The notes: generated by a model from the sequence alone, not told the origin. 7,912 nt of DNA from Hyphomicrobiales bacterium (GCA_015654965.1 JAATGD010000031.1:1-7912); one strand, 5' to 3'; positions 1 to 6,189 are shown, counted from the stretch's first letter. Numbers and translations are program-made.

Positions 1-161
1 AAAAGCAAGGGAACGGGTGCGCTTTTACCGCCATTGATAAGGAAAACACCGCCGGAGCGCGCAATAACCTTTAGCCCAAGGCGCGGCAGGCAGCTTTCAT
101 AGAATGAAAAACTGCGCCCGATATTTGTGACCTGAAAAGCAATGTGATCAAAAACAGACAT
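1..161 (-). CDS. VOC-family (glyoxalase/dioxygenase fold) protein, 5' part only
   Basis: The first 53 codons of a minus-strand gene are present; the rest lies beyond the left edge. The product begins MSVFDHIAFQVTNI and continues with a segment containing SFYESCLPRLGLKVI. This is the typical first beta-alpha-beta unit of the vicinal oxygen chelate superfamily: an early His (H6 here, often a metal ligand) on the first strand, a helix with an F-Y pair, then a 'LGLKV' strand. Family members include glyoxalase I, extradiol dioxygenases and bleomycin/fosfomycin resistance proteins, and this fragment cannot tell them apart. The ATG at 161 is the natural start because the VOC strand begins at once, but the ribosome site before it is weak (TTAAAG). 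The start lies only 31 bases past a terminator-like palindrome, so the gene probably has its own short promoter or depends on read-through. Confidence 0.75.
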   Translation of the reverse strand, partial: MSVFDHIAFQVTNIGRSFSFYESCLPRLGLKVIARSGGVFLINGGKSAPVPLL

Positions 162-192
162 GGCTTTAATATATATCGCGCCATCACAAAGA

Positions 193-228
193 AAAGCCGT
201 CACTGCATTTAAATGCAGTGACGGCTTT
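193..228 (-). terminator. Perfect 36-nt palindrome, probable terminator of the TPR gene
   Basis: Two 18-nt arms (193-210 and 211-228) are exact reverse complements with no spacer, centred on ATTTAAAT. As RNA they can form a hairpin of about 15-16 bp after loop allowance. Read on the minus strand, the arm ends in CGGCTTTTC, a short U run. The hairpin starts 32 bases past the TPR stop codon, a normal place for an intrinsic terminator. The U run is short (4), and a perfect palindrome could also be a protein-binding site. Confidence 0.7.
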
Positions 229-260
229 AGATCGTGATGACAATTTAGAGAGCGCGAAAC

Positions 261-1148
261 TTAACCGCGTGTACGTGCCAGACCATCCTTGGCAGGCTGG
301 TATTTCGGATCGAGTTGCACGGCACGGCTATAGGAATTTGCCGCCTTGGCCTTGTCGCCGCGGTGCTCATAGACCAGCGCTTGGTTGGCCCAGCTTTCAG
401 CCAGATTCTGGTTCAGGTTGATCGCTGTGTTGAAATCATCGAAAGCATTATCATAATCATTGAGCGCCACATAGGAAATGCCGCGCCCATTATAGGGTTC
501 AGGTGCCGACGAATTCAGCGAAATGGCCTTGGAAAAATCCTCGATCGCCTGCTGGTGCTGCCCCTTGGCCTGATAAATCAGGCCGCGATTGTGATAGGCA
601 CGGCCATCGGTGGTCTGAAGCGCAATCGCCTGATTGAAGTCACTCAACGCCTGATCGAGACGCCCGGCCTGCCGATAGACATTACCGCGGCCAATATAGG
701 CACCATCATATTGCGGGTTGATCTGGATTGCCTTGCTATAATCCTGCGCGGCCTTGCCGCTATCGCCCATGGCGCGATAGACAAGTGCGCGGTTGGCATA
801 GGCCTGATAGAAATTCGGATTGAGCACAATCGCCTGATCGAAGTCGCGAATCGCTTCCTTGTTACGCCCTGCCCGGCCATAAGCGGAACCACGCACGTTA
901 TAGCCTTCAGGATCGCGCGGATTGCTCTGGATCACACTGGTCAGCGAGCTGATATTCTCGGTCGAGCCTTGTGCCCGGTCGACCGAACTCAAAGCGGACA
1001 TACTGGAACTTTGACAACCAGCCATGGTCATGGCCAGCAGCGAAGCCGCGATAATCAGACCGTGACGTGCGATCTTTTTTTCACTCAATGCGCCACGCCC
1101 CGCACCAATAGTCCCGGACGTTTGAATCACCTTTAAGCGTGTTGACAA
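261..1148 (-). CDS. TPR-repeat lipoprotein (six TPRs, NlpI-like layout)
   Basis: With the chosen start the product is 295 residues. A hydrophobic stretch, LIIAASLLAMTMAGC, ends in a lipobox-like MAGC, so Cys45 is the likely lipidated residue after signal peptidase II cleavage. This places the protein in the periplasm, anchored in a membrane. After a Ser-rich linker come six contiguous 34-residue tetratricopeptide repeats (about 79-112, 113-146, 147-180, 181-214, 215-248, 249-282), each with the pattern Y..RG..Y...G....A..DF..AI.LNP, then a 13-residue tail. TPR solenoids bind other proteins or peptides; the partner is not visible. The start is uncertain. TTG at 1148 has the best ribosome site (AGAGGAA, 8 bases upstream) but gives a long n-region. 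TTG at 1088 gives a textbook 25-residue signal peptide but a poor site. GTG at 1130 and ATG at 1253 are less convincing. Probably transcribed alone and ended by the palindrome downstream. Confidence 0.85.
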   Translation of the reverse strand: MSTRLKVIQTSGTIGAGRGALSEKKIARHGLIIAASLLAMTMAGCQSSSMSALSSVDRAQGSTENISSLTSVIQSNPRDPEGYNVRGSAYGRAGRNKEAIRDFDQAIVLNPNFYQAYANRALVYRAMGDSGKAAQDYSKAIQINPQYDGAYIGRGNVYRQAGRLDQALSDFNQAIALQTTDGRAYHNRGLIYQAKGQHQQAIEDFSKAISLNSSAPEPYNGRGISYVALNDYDNAFDDFNTAINLNQNLAESWANQALVYEHRGDKAKAANSYSRAVQLDPKYQPAKDGLARTRG

Positions 1149-1496
1149 CGACAGCGTTCCTCTTAGCCCATAGAAACGAAAACCTCCGGGGCTTCGTTTC
1201 TTTCCATCCTGCGTCACGGTTCTGCTTGTGAATTCTATATCTGACAGAACCATGTAGAACTATTGCGGCACAATATCAGCCTGCTTGACCAGCCTGTTTA
1301 TCTTTTTGCATTGCCCGATGATCAATATCAAAAGACATCATAATGATCAGGCCATGCAAAAGATGTCCAGTCTAACTATCTGCTTTACACATAATCGGAC
1401 CATAAAAGTCCAGAGACTTTTCCGGTGCAGCGTTAAACTTTGATAAAAACATGAAATCAGTATGTATCGGCTCTCAATAGACAATGCGACAAATGC
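1149..1496. other. Non-coding stretch between rpsU terminators and TPR gene
   Basis: No convincing coding sequence was seen. The stretch must hold the minus-strand promoter of the TPR gene, but no clean -35/-10 pair stands out. Structured elements are a 7-bp hairpin at 1404-1421 (AAAAGTC, loop CAGA, GACTTTT) and an imperfect dyad at 1304-1361. The dyad's ends TTTTGCAT/ATGCAAAA and inner TGATCA/TGATCA boxes are complementary. The sequence CCGGTGCAGC at 1422-1431 is the exact reverse complement of 1518-1527, an arm of the second rpsU terminator. Confidence 0.5.
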
Positions 1497-1527
1497 AAAA
1501 ACCGGCGCAAGCGATAAGCTGCACCGG
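1497..1527 (-). terminator. Second (distal) rho-independent terminator of rpsU
   Basis: On the minus strand the arm CCGGTGCA (1527 to 1520) pairs with TGCGCCGG (1509 to 1502). This gives 8 bp including one G-U wobble with a 10-nt loop, followed directly by five U residues (1501 to 1497). The wobble becomes an A-C mismatch on the plus strand, which supports minus-strand use. It lies just after the first rpsU terminator, making a tandem pair. Confidence 0.65.
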
Positions 1528-1532
1528 CAAGC

Positions 1533-1559
1533 AAAAAGGCACCATCACAAGCGGTGCCT
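1533..1559 (-). terminator. First rho-independent terminator of rpsU (bidirectional form)
   Basis: A perfect 7-bp stem, AGGCACC (1537-1543) with GGTGCCT (1553-1559), has a 9-nt loop. On the minus strand it is followed by TTTTT overlapping the stem base (1537 to 1533). It begins 15 bases past the rpsU stop. On the plus strand it is also followed, after one G, by five T (1561-1565), so it could act both ways, although no plus-strand gene is seen to end here. Confidence 0.8.
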
Positions 1560-1573
1560 GTTTTTAAAGTTGA

Positions 1574-1804
1574 TCAGCGCGCTGCGACGCGACCACCGCC
1601 AACGAGGCCTTCACGCTGTGCGCGCTTGCGAGCGAGCTTACGGGCGCGACGAACGGCTTCTGCCTTTTCGCGTGCACGCTTTTCGGATGGCTTTTCGTAG
1701 TGGCCGCGCATTTTCATTTCGCGGAAGATACCTTCACGCTGCATCTTTTTCTTGAGAGCGCGGAGAGCTTGATCAACATTGTTATCGCGGACGAGTACCT
1801 GCAC
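1574..1804 (-). CDS. rpsU: 30S ribosomal protein S21
   Basis: The product of 76 residues begins (M)[20 protein letters not shown], the hallmark S21 N-terminus. It continues with [22 protein letters not shown] and a long Lys/Arg/Ala-rich helix ending GGGRVAAR. S21 joins the small ribosomal subunit near the 3' end of 16S rRNA and helps in initiation. It is slightly longer than the enterobacterial protein, as is usual in alphaproteobacteria. The start is the GTG at 1804, where family homology begins. A GGGA ribosome site lies 6 bases upstream. The reading frame is open further back to an ATG at 1894, but those extra residues do not resemble S21. The gene appears monocistronic, with two terminators in tandem downstream, as befits a strongly expressed ribosomal gene. 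Confidence 0.95.
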   Translation of the reverse strand: MQVLVRDNNVDQALRALKKKMQREGIFREMKMRGHYEKPSEKRAREKAEAVRRARKLARKRAQREGLVGGGRVAAR

Positions 1805-2172
1805 GTGTATTCCCGTATCGGTTAGAATTTCGGATAAGCCTGAGGCCATTCGGGGGTCTTTTAACGTTATCCACCGATCAGACCGGTAGAGCAACGCCCT
1901 AAGGCTCCCAAGCTTCGCAACTCAAACGCTGCAAATTGGTGCTGGCTATTACCAGAAAGCGCAATGCCTGTCTACCTCAAGATGCAATCTTGACGTGGGA
2001 GGTGTGAAATACCACCTTTATCCTCTCCCATCGCAACCGATCACGTAAAAATTGATTGTCGGATCATCCGCTTCCGCATAATTCAGCCTCAATAATCCTC
2101 CAGACGGGCAGCCCGTCCCCAAGTCCGGTTTCCTCCCTCCCCTGCCCATATTGCTTTTGATCCATCTTATTC
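1805..2172. promoter_or_regulatory. Divergent intergenic region between rpsU and the hydrolase gene
   Basis: These 368 bases carry no believable gene and must hold the promoters of rpsU (minus) and the hydrolase (plus). No confident -35/-10 pair was found. Three odd-centred palindromes are visible: TCAAGAT-GCA-ATCTTGA (1977-1993), CGGAT-C-ATCCG (2060-2070) and GACGGGC-A-GCCCGTC (2103-2117). A weaker hairpin AGGTG/CACCT surrounds the segment near 2000-2017. Just before the hydrolase start the plus strand is pyrimidine-rich and has no purine-rich ribosome site. Confidence 0.5.
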
Positions 2173-3369
2173 ATGATTTTCCGCAAACGACTCGTCATTC
2201 AGTTCACAGGCTATGAAGGCCTGCATCCCAAAGCCATCCGAATCCGCCATCTGCAGGCTTTGAAGGATTTTGACCGACTCTGGAACGCCAAGACCAAGGC
2301 ATCCCCGATGGTGGAAGAGTCGCATGGATGCGCCCAAATGACGGTTACGACACAGGGCAATGGCTGGTGCACAGAGACGCAATTCTGCCAGTTCGGTACT
2401 GCCGATATTTTTGATGAATACGCCGAACGCTCCACCCCCAAGCGCATGTTGACCGGCTTTCGCGCCTTCATGAACATTCTCATTACCGGCACGCTTTGGC
2501 GCTATCTCATCACGAGCTGGCGTTTTGTCCTGTTCTTCCTGTGGCCGTTTCTTTTATCGCTTGCTATCCTCGGCATCGGATCGGGAATAGCCATTTCCCC
2601 CTTGCTGATCGGATATTCTCCGCTGCATCTGGTCTGGTCGATCCCGCTGGCGGCTTTGATCGCAACTAAGATCGTGCGCAAACCGGGTGACAGGTTTTTC
2701 ATGTCCTATTTGCTCGACGATTGGTCGGCGGCCTATGACCGTATTCATAACCGCAACGAGACACTCAACCAGCGGCGTGAAGAATTTGCGGATACTCTCA
2801 AGCAGAAGATCGAAACCAGCAATGCCGATGAAGTCATCATCGTCGCGCACAGTCTTGGCACGGTTCCTGCTGTTGAAGCATTGGCCGCAATCCAGCGCGA
2901 GCGCCCCGATCTTCTTTTGCGCCAGCCCATATCACTGCTTGGCATTGGCTCATGCCTTATGATGATCGCGCTACATGGAAAGGCGAAAGCCGTCCGCGAA
3001 GATGTCCGCGTGGTCATCGAGGACAGCCCGGTTCTATGGTCGGAATTCCAGACCCTGACCGATATCATCCATTTCTATGGTTCGAACCCCGCGCGTGATC
3101 TGAAAATCAATACGGCTAATCCACCGCTTATCAACCGCATTCGCTTTAAGAATGTGCACAGCGCCAACCGCTACAAGCGCGCCAAGGGCAATTTCTTCCT
3201 CATGCATCTTCTCTATCTACGCGGGGCCGAGAAGAAGAATTTCTATGATTTCGGCATGTTCCTGCACGGCCCGTTCTTCTTCCGCGACTTGATGACGGTG
3301 CATAAAGAAAAAGCCGCCCCTCTTGATGAAGAAGGACGGCTTCAAATCCATTCTGACAAAATGGCCTAA
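2173..3369 (+). CDS. Membrane-anchored alpha/beta-hydrolase (lipase/esterase-like), function unknown
   Basis: The product has 398 residues. An N-terminal strand, RLVIQFTGYEGL (6-17), precedes a polar region. A strongly hydrophobic block at about 117-166 then looks like two membrane helices with a short turn near 146-150. The catalytic domain follows: VIIVAHSLGTVPAVEAL (221-237) contains the nucleophile elbow, with Ser227 in A-H-S-L-G, a variant of GxSxG. Candidate acid and base are D297 in LTDIIHFYGSNP and H345 in FLMHLLYL; these are inferences from spacing. The layout suggests a cytoplasmic-facing hydrolase tethered by a hairpin in the inner membrane. The substrate is unknown. ATG at 2173 is the first start after an in-frame stop (2158-2160) and keeps the N-terminal strand, but it has no Shine-Dalgarno. 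The stop codon overlaps that of the convergent MaoC gene. Confidence 0.75.
   Translation: MIFRKRLVIQFTGYEGLHPKAIRIRHLQALKDFDRLWNAKTKASPMVEESHGCAQMTVTTQGNGWCTETQFCQFGTADIFDEYAERSTPKRMLTGFRAFMNILITGTLWRYLITSWRFVLFFLWPFLLSLAILGIGSGIAISPLLIGYSPLHLVWSIPLAALIATKIVRKPGDRFFMSYLLDDWSAAYDRIHNRNETLNQRREEFADTLKQKIETSNADEVIIVAHSLGTVPAVEALAAIQRERPDLLLRQPISLLGIGSCLMMIALHGKAKAVREDVRVVIEDSPVLWSEFQTLTDIIHFYGSNPARDLKINTANPPLINRIRFKNVHSANRYKRAKGNFFLMHLLYLRGAEKKNFYDFGMFLHGPFFFRDLMTVHKEKAAPLDEEGRLQIHSDKMA
3304..3342 (-). terminator. Probable terminator of the MaoC gene, inside the opposing gene
   Basis: On the minus strand AAGCCGTCC (3342 to 3334) pairs with GGGCGGCTT (3319 to 3311). The stem is 9 bp with one wobble, the loop is 14 nt, and U-rich sequence TTTCTTT follows (3310 to 3304). 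It lies 24 bases past the MaoC stop codon. It is embedded in the last codons of the plus-strand hydrolase gene, so the same bases also encode that protein's C-terminal tail. Confidence 0.65.
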
Positions 3370-3842
3370 TCTTCCGGCGGTTCGACAACGGCAATGGTCA
3401 ACCACGTTGCCGTCAATGCCGGTTTGATCGTATTCTCGATTTCCAGCGTCACCTCATAATGATTGACGACACGGCCCGATGGCCGAATATCAGCGTGCGC
3501 CAGCTTGAAACGGGCGCGCACGCGCGCGCCTGTTTTCACCGGTGACATGAAGCGCACCGAATCGAAACCGTAATTGATGCCCATGGTCGCGCCCTGCAAC
3601 ATCGGCAGCGCTTCAAAAGCCAGCGTGGACAGCAGCGACAAAGTGAGAAAACCATGCGCGATGGTGCCGCCAAACGGCGTCTCTTTTGCAGCACGCTCGG
3701 GATCGACATGAATAAATTGATGATCATCGGTTGCATCGGCAAACTGGTCGATCATCTGCTGGGTGACTTCGCGCCACTCTGAACAACCGATCTCCGTGCC
3801 GATTGCCGCGCGCAACTGATCGAGCGTAATTGCGTCCTTCAT
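3366..3842 (-). CDS. MaoC-like hot-dog dehydratase (NodN / (R)-enoyl-CoA hydratase type)
   Basis: The product of 158 residues matches single-domain MaoC/NodN-type proteins in length and order. The hydratase motif is clear: FADATDDHQFIHVDPERA (34-51) followed by PFGGTIAHGFLTLSLL (56-71). By comparison with PhaJ-type (R)-specific enoyl-CoA hydratases, Asp40 and His45 are the expected catalytic pair and both are present. The central hot-dog helix carries the AHGF motif. Such enzymes add water to trans-2-enoyl-CoA thioesters in the cytoplasm, but the true acyl substrate cannot be read from the sequence. The ATG at 3842 has a modest AGAAAG site 9 bases upstream. Its TAG stop shares bases with the TAA of the convergent hydrolase (4-base overlap). 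The HAD phosphatase gene lies 69 bases upstream on the same strand, so co-transcription is possible. Confidence 0.9.
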   Translation of the reverse strand: MKDAITLDQLRAAIGTEIGCSEWREVTQQMIDQFADATDDHQFIHVDPERAAKETPFGGTIAHGFLTLSLLSTLAFEALPMLQGATMGINYGFDSVRFMSPVKTGARVRARFKLAHADIRPSGRVVNHYEVTLEIENTIKPALTATWLTIAVVEPPED

Positions 3843-3870
3843 AATTTCAAACTTTCTGCTGACTGATCAA

Positions 3871-3895
3871 GGCTTCTTTACCCTATAAAGACGCC
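3871..3895. repeat. Hairpin between the HAD and MaoC genes
   Basis: GGC-T-TCTTTA (3871-3880) faces TAAAGA-C-GCC (3886-3895) around a CCCTA loop, giving 9 bp with one mismatch. Neither side has a U run, so it is more likely an intercistronic RNA structure or part of a promoter than a terminator. It could modulate the relative expression of MaoC if the two genes are co-transcribed. Confidence 0.4.
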
Positions 3896-3911
3896 ATGAC
3901 AAATTTCTGCA

Positions 3912-4583
3912 TTAAAGGGAAAGCCGTATTTCACGAGCAATATCATCCCAGTGAGAAAACACCTTTTGCGCGCCTTTGGATGAGAGCCGTTCCGCATGTC
4001 CTTCATAAGTATGTCCGCCACCGATATAACCGAATGCCGTCATGCCCGCAGCAATCGCCCCTTCGATACCAAAGGGCGAATCCTCGATCACCACGCAACG
4101 TTTCGGGTCAATGCCCATCTTGTCAGCAGCGAATAAAAACAGATCCGGTGCAGGCTTGCCACGCTTGACCATGCTTGATGAATAAACGGCATCGCCGAAA
4201 TAATGATCGATTCCCGTCTTTTTAAGACTGAAAGCAATGCGATCGGGGTGCGAGGACGAAGCCACGCAGCGCGGCTGTGAAAGCGCCTTGAGAAAATCAC
4301 CAATGCCAAGTGTGGGCTGCAAGTCTTGCGCAAACAGATCGCGGGTGATTGGCCAGAAGTCGCTTTCCGCCCCATCCGGTAGCCTGTGCCCCGTTAGATC
4401 CTCGATCATCGTAACAATATCAGCAATCTTCATACCGATACCCTTGGCAACCGTGCCTGTGGGCAAAACCATGCCGTGATTGGCATAGACCTGCTCGAAT
4501 GCCTGGCAGGACAATGGCTCGCTATCGACGAGAACACCGTCGCAATCAAAAATAACAAGATCGAAGGGAGATGCGTGGGTCAT
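3912..4583 (-). CDS. HAD-superfamily hydrolase, subfamily IA (phosphatase/phosphomutase-like)
   Basis: The product of 223 residues shows all four HAD motifs. Motif I is VIFDCDGVLVDSE, with nucleophile Asp13 and general acid/base Asp15. Motif II is VASSSHP (Ser109-111). Motif III is Lys143 in KRGKPAPD. Motif IV is VIEDSPFGIEGA, with Glu167-Asp168 binding magnesium. A helical cap domain lies between motifs I and II (about 22-90), which marks subfamily IA together with phosphoglycolate phosphatase, beta-phosphoglucomutase and YieH-type enzymes. It should remove phosphate from a small cytoplasmic metabolite or move it; the substrate is not determined. The ATG at 4583 is preferred over the in-frame ATG at 4604 because GGAG stands 5 bases before it. 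The gene is divergent from drl and upstream of the MaoC gene. Confidence 0.9.
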   Translation of the reverse strand: MTHASPFDLVIFDCDGVLVDSEPLSCQAFEQVYANHGMVLPTGTVAKGIGMKIADIVTMIEDLTGHRLPDGAESDFWPITRDLFAQDLQPTLGIGDFLKALSQPRCVASSSHPDRIAFSLKKTGIDHYFGDAVYSSSMVKRGKPAPDLFLFAADKMGIDPKRCVVIEDSPFGIEGAIAAGMTAFGYIGGGHTYEGHAERLSSKGAQKVFSHWDDIAREIRLSL

Positions 4584-4738
4584 GAAGGCTCCGGTGGAAT
4601 GCATATTTTGTCGCGCAGTTTATGGATGCACGACAGATCGTGTTGATATAGAGACTGTTGGTCCATTACGCACCCAAATCAACACAAGCGTGACAAAATT
4701 ACCGCCAAATGACGGTGGACGGTTTTGCGGAGAACCTC
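4584..4738. promoter_or_regulatory. Divergent promoter region with GTGTTGAT/ATCAACAC dyad
   Basis: These 155 bases separate the HAD gene (minus) from drl (plus) and must hold both promoters. An 8-bp perfect inverted repeat, GTGTTGAT (4640-4647) and ATCAACAC (4678-4685), is separated by 30 bases, so the half-site centres are about 38 bases apart. This could be an operator pair, but no regulator is encoded beside it. The left box includes TTGATA (4643-4648), a possible plus-strand -35, but the -10 at the right distance is poor. A small hairpin, CCGCC (4702-4706) with GGTGG (4714-4718), lies in the drl leader. Confidence 0.4.
4729..4732 (+). promoter_or_regulatory. Ribosome binding site that sets the drl start
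   Basis: GGAG ends 6 bases before the ATG at 4739. The in-frame ATG at 4709 has no such site, so the shorter form beginning MTTNVALVGLARDL is preferred. Confidence 0.75.
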
Positions 4739-6055
4739 ATGACGACGAATGTGGCACTGGTCGGGCTGGCGCGCGATCTTAAGGAACGCGCAGACAGTGG
4801 CAAGCCAATTCGCATCGGCCTTATCGGTGCGGGCGAGATGGGGACCGATATTGTCACGCAGGTTGCCCGCATGCCCGGCATCGAAGTGGGTGCCCTCTCC
4901 GCGCGGCGCGTGCCAAACACGTTCAAGGCCGTGCGCACCGCCTATGGCGATGATACGAATGCGCAGGAAGCGGATAGTGAAACGGCCATGACCCGTGCCA
5001 TCGAAAGCGGCAAGATTGCCGTGACCGGCGACAACGACCTCATCCTTTCCAATCCGCTGATCGATGTGATCATCGATGCGACCGGCATTCCTGAAGTGGG
5101 AGCGGAAACGGGTATCAAGGCGATTGAAAACGGCAAGCATCTGGTGATGATGAATGTCGAAGCCGATGTGACCATCGGCCCCTATCTCAAGGCGCAGGCC
5201 GATAAGCAGGGCGTCATCTATTCGCTCGGCGCGGGCGATGAGCCCTCCTCCTGCATGGAACTGATCGAGTTTGTTTCAACCCTTGGCTATGAAGTCGTCT
5301 CGGCAGGCAAGGGCAAGAACAATCCACTCAATTTCGATGCCATTCCCGATGACTATCAGGCAGAGGCCGACAGACGGAACATGAATGTGCGTCTCCTGGT
5401 CGAATTCGTCGATGGCTCAAAAACCATGGTGGAAATGGCGGCCATTGCCAATGCGACCGGCCTTGTGCCGGATATTGCTGGCATGCATGGCCCGCGCGCC
5501 AGCGTGGACCAGTTGAGCAGCACATTGATCCCGCAAGAAGATGGCGGCGTTTTATCGAAAAGCGGTGTTGTCGATTATTCCATCGGCAAGGGCGTTTCGC
5601 CGGGGGTTTTCGTCGTCGCCAAGATGGATCATCCCCGCCTCAACGAACGACTGGAAGACCTCAAGATCGGCAAAGGTCCCTATTTCACCTTCCATCGTCC
5701 CTACCACCTCACCTCGCTCGAAGTGCCGCTCACGGTTGCGCGTGCTGTCCTGCACGGCAAGGCCGATATGGTGCCGCTGCCAAAGCCGGTGGCAGAAGTC
5801 TGCGCCGTTGCCAAGAAGGATTTGCACCCCGGCGAACAACTCGATGCCATCGGCCAATATTGCTATCGTTCATGGATCATGACGACACCGGAAGCACGCG
5901 CTGCCAAAGCCGTTCCCTGCGGGCTTTTGCAAAATGGCATCGTCACCGCCCCCATCAAAAAGGGCGAACTCATCACCTATGAAAATGCAGCCCCCAGACC
6001 CGGCTCGAAAATTGCGCAACTGCGTGCGTTGCAGGACAAGATGATCTATGGGTAG
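4739..6055 (+). CDS. drl: DRL-type (DXR-like) NAD(P)H-dependent oxidoreductase with SAF-like C-terminal domain
   Basis: The product has 438 residues. A Rossmann fingerprint, GLIGAGEMG (27-35), opens an NAD(P)-binding domain related to homoserine dehydrogenase. Conserved stretches include IIDATGIPEVGAETG (111-125), SLGAGDEPSSCMELIE (162-177) and AGKGKNNPLNFDA (189-201). The C-terminal part from about 346 (PLPKPVAEVCAVAKKDL) resembles a SAF domain. From memory, this closely matches DRL of Brucella abortus. That enzyme converts 1-deoxy-D-xylulose 5-phosphate to 2-C-methyl-D-erythritol 4-phosphate with NADPH, replacing DXR in the MEP isoprenoid pathway, and it is inhibited by fosmidomycin. The start at 4739 has a good GGAG site. 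Residues such as Lys191/Lys193 and Asp167 may line the active site, by analogy with homoserine dehydrogenase (inference). The family has paralogues of other function, so the exact reaction is likely but not proven by sequence alone. It appears to be a single-gene unit. Confidence 0.75.
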   Translation: MTTNVALVGLARDLKERADSGKPIRIGLIGAGEMGTDIVTQVARMPGIEVGALSARRVPNTFKAVRTAYGDDTNAQEADSETAMTRAIESGKIAVTGDNDLILSNPLIDVIIDATGIPEVGAETGIKAIENGKHLVMMNVEADVTIGPYLKAQADKQGVIYSLGAGDEPSSCMELIEFVSTLGYEVVSAGKGKNNPLNFDAIPDDYQAEADRRNMNVRLLVEFVDGSKTMVEMAAIANATGLVPDIAGMHGPRASVDQLSSTLIPQEDGGVLSKSGVVDYSIGKGVSPGVFVVAKMDHPRLNERLEDLKIGKGPYFTFHRPYHLTSLEVPLTVARAVLHGKADMVPLPKPVAEVCAVAKKDLHPGEQLDAIGQYCYRSWIMTTPEARAAKAVPCGLLQNGIVTAPIKKGELITYENAAPRPGSKIAQLRALQDKMIYG

Positions 6056-6119
6056 ATTGCCAAGTCGCAAAAGGAAAACAATTTCGACCAGACTGGCTCC
6101 AGGGATTTTATGAATCCGT

Positions 6120-6153
6120 CAACAGCTCTGGCCGGAGGCGTTGTTGTCGTTTT
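6120..6153 (+). terminator. Probable terminator of drl
   Basis: CAACAGC (6120-6126) pairs with GTTGTTG (6140-6146), 7 bp with one wobble, around a GC-rich 13-nt loop that can pair further. TCGTTTT follows, a short U run. It begins 64 bases past the drl stop, in the convergent gap before the ClpP-like gene. A second short hairpin, GGATT/AATCC, lies at 6103-6117 just upstream. Confidence 0.5.
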
Positions 6154-6189
6154 GTGTTCAGTCTTGCCAGCATACAAGAACTGTAACGC

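Noticed and set aside
315..1136. Long plus-strand open frame of 273 codons opposite the TPR gene
   Set aside because: It is the antisense shadow of a repetitive TPR gene; the product is low-complexity and Ile/Arg-rich, with no recognisable domain.
1462..1755. Plus-strand open frame across the rpsU terminators and gene
   Set aside because: It reads through two terminator hairpins and antisense to rpsU; no ribosome site or domain.
3316..3342. Plus-strand terminator of the hydrolase at the same hairpin
   Set aside because: It lies before the hydrolase stop and is followed by CAAATCC, not T residues; only the minus-strand reading fits.
4643..4671. Sigma-70-like promoter for drl starting at TTGATA
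   Set aside because: The sequence at the correct distance (TTACGC or ATTACG) is a poor -10, so it was not called as a promoter.
4679..5140. Minus-strand open frame of 153 codons inside drl
   Set aside because: It is antisense to a clearly conserved enzyme; the His/Arg-rich translation shows no family features.
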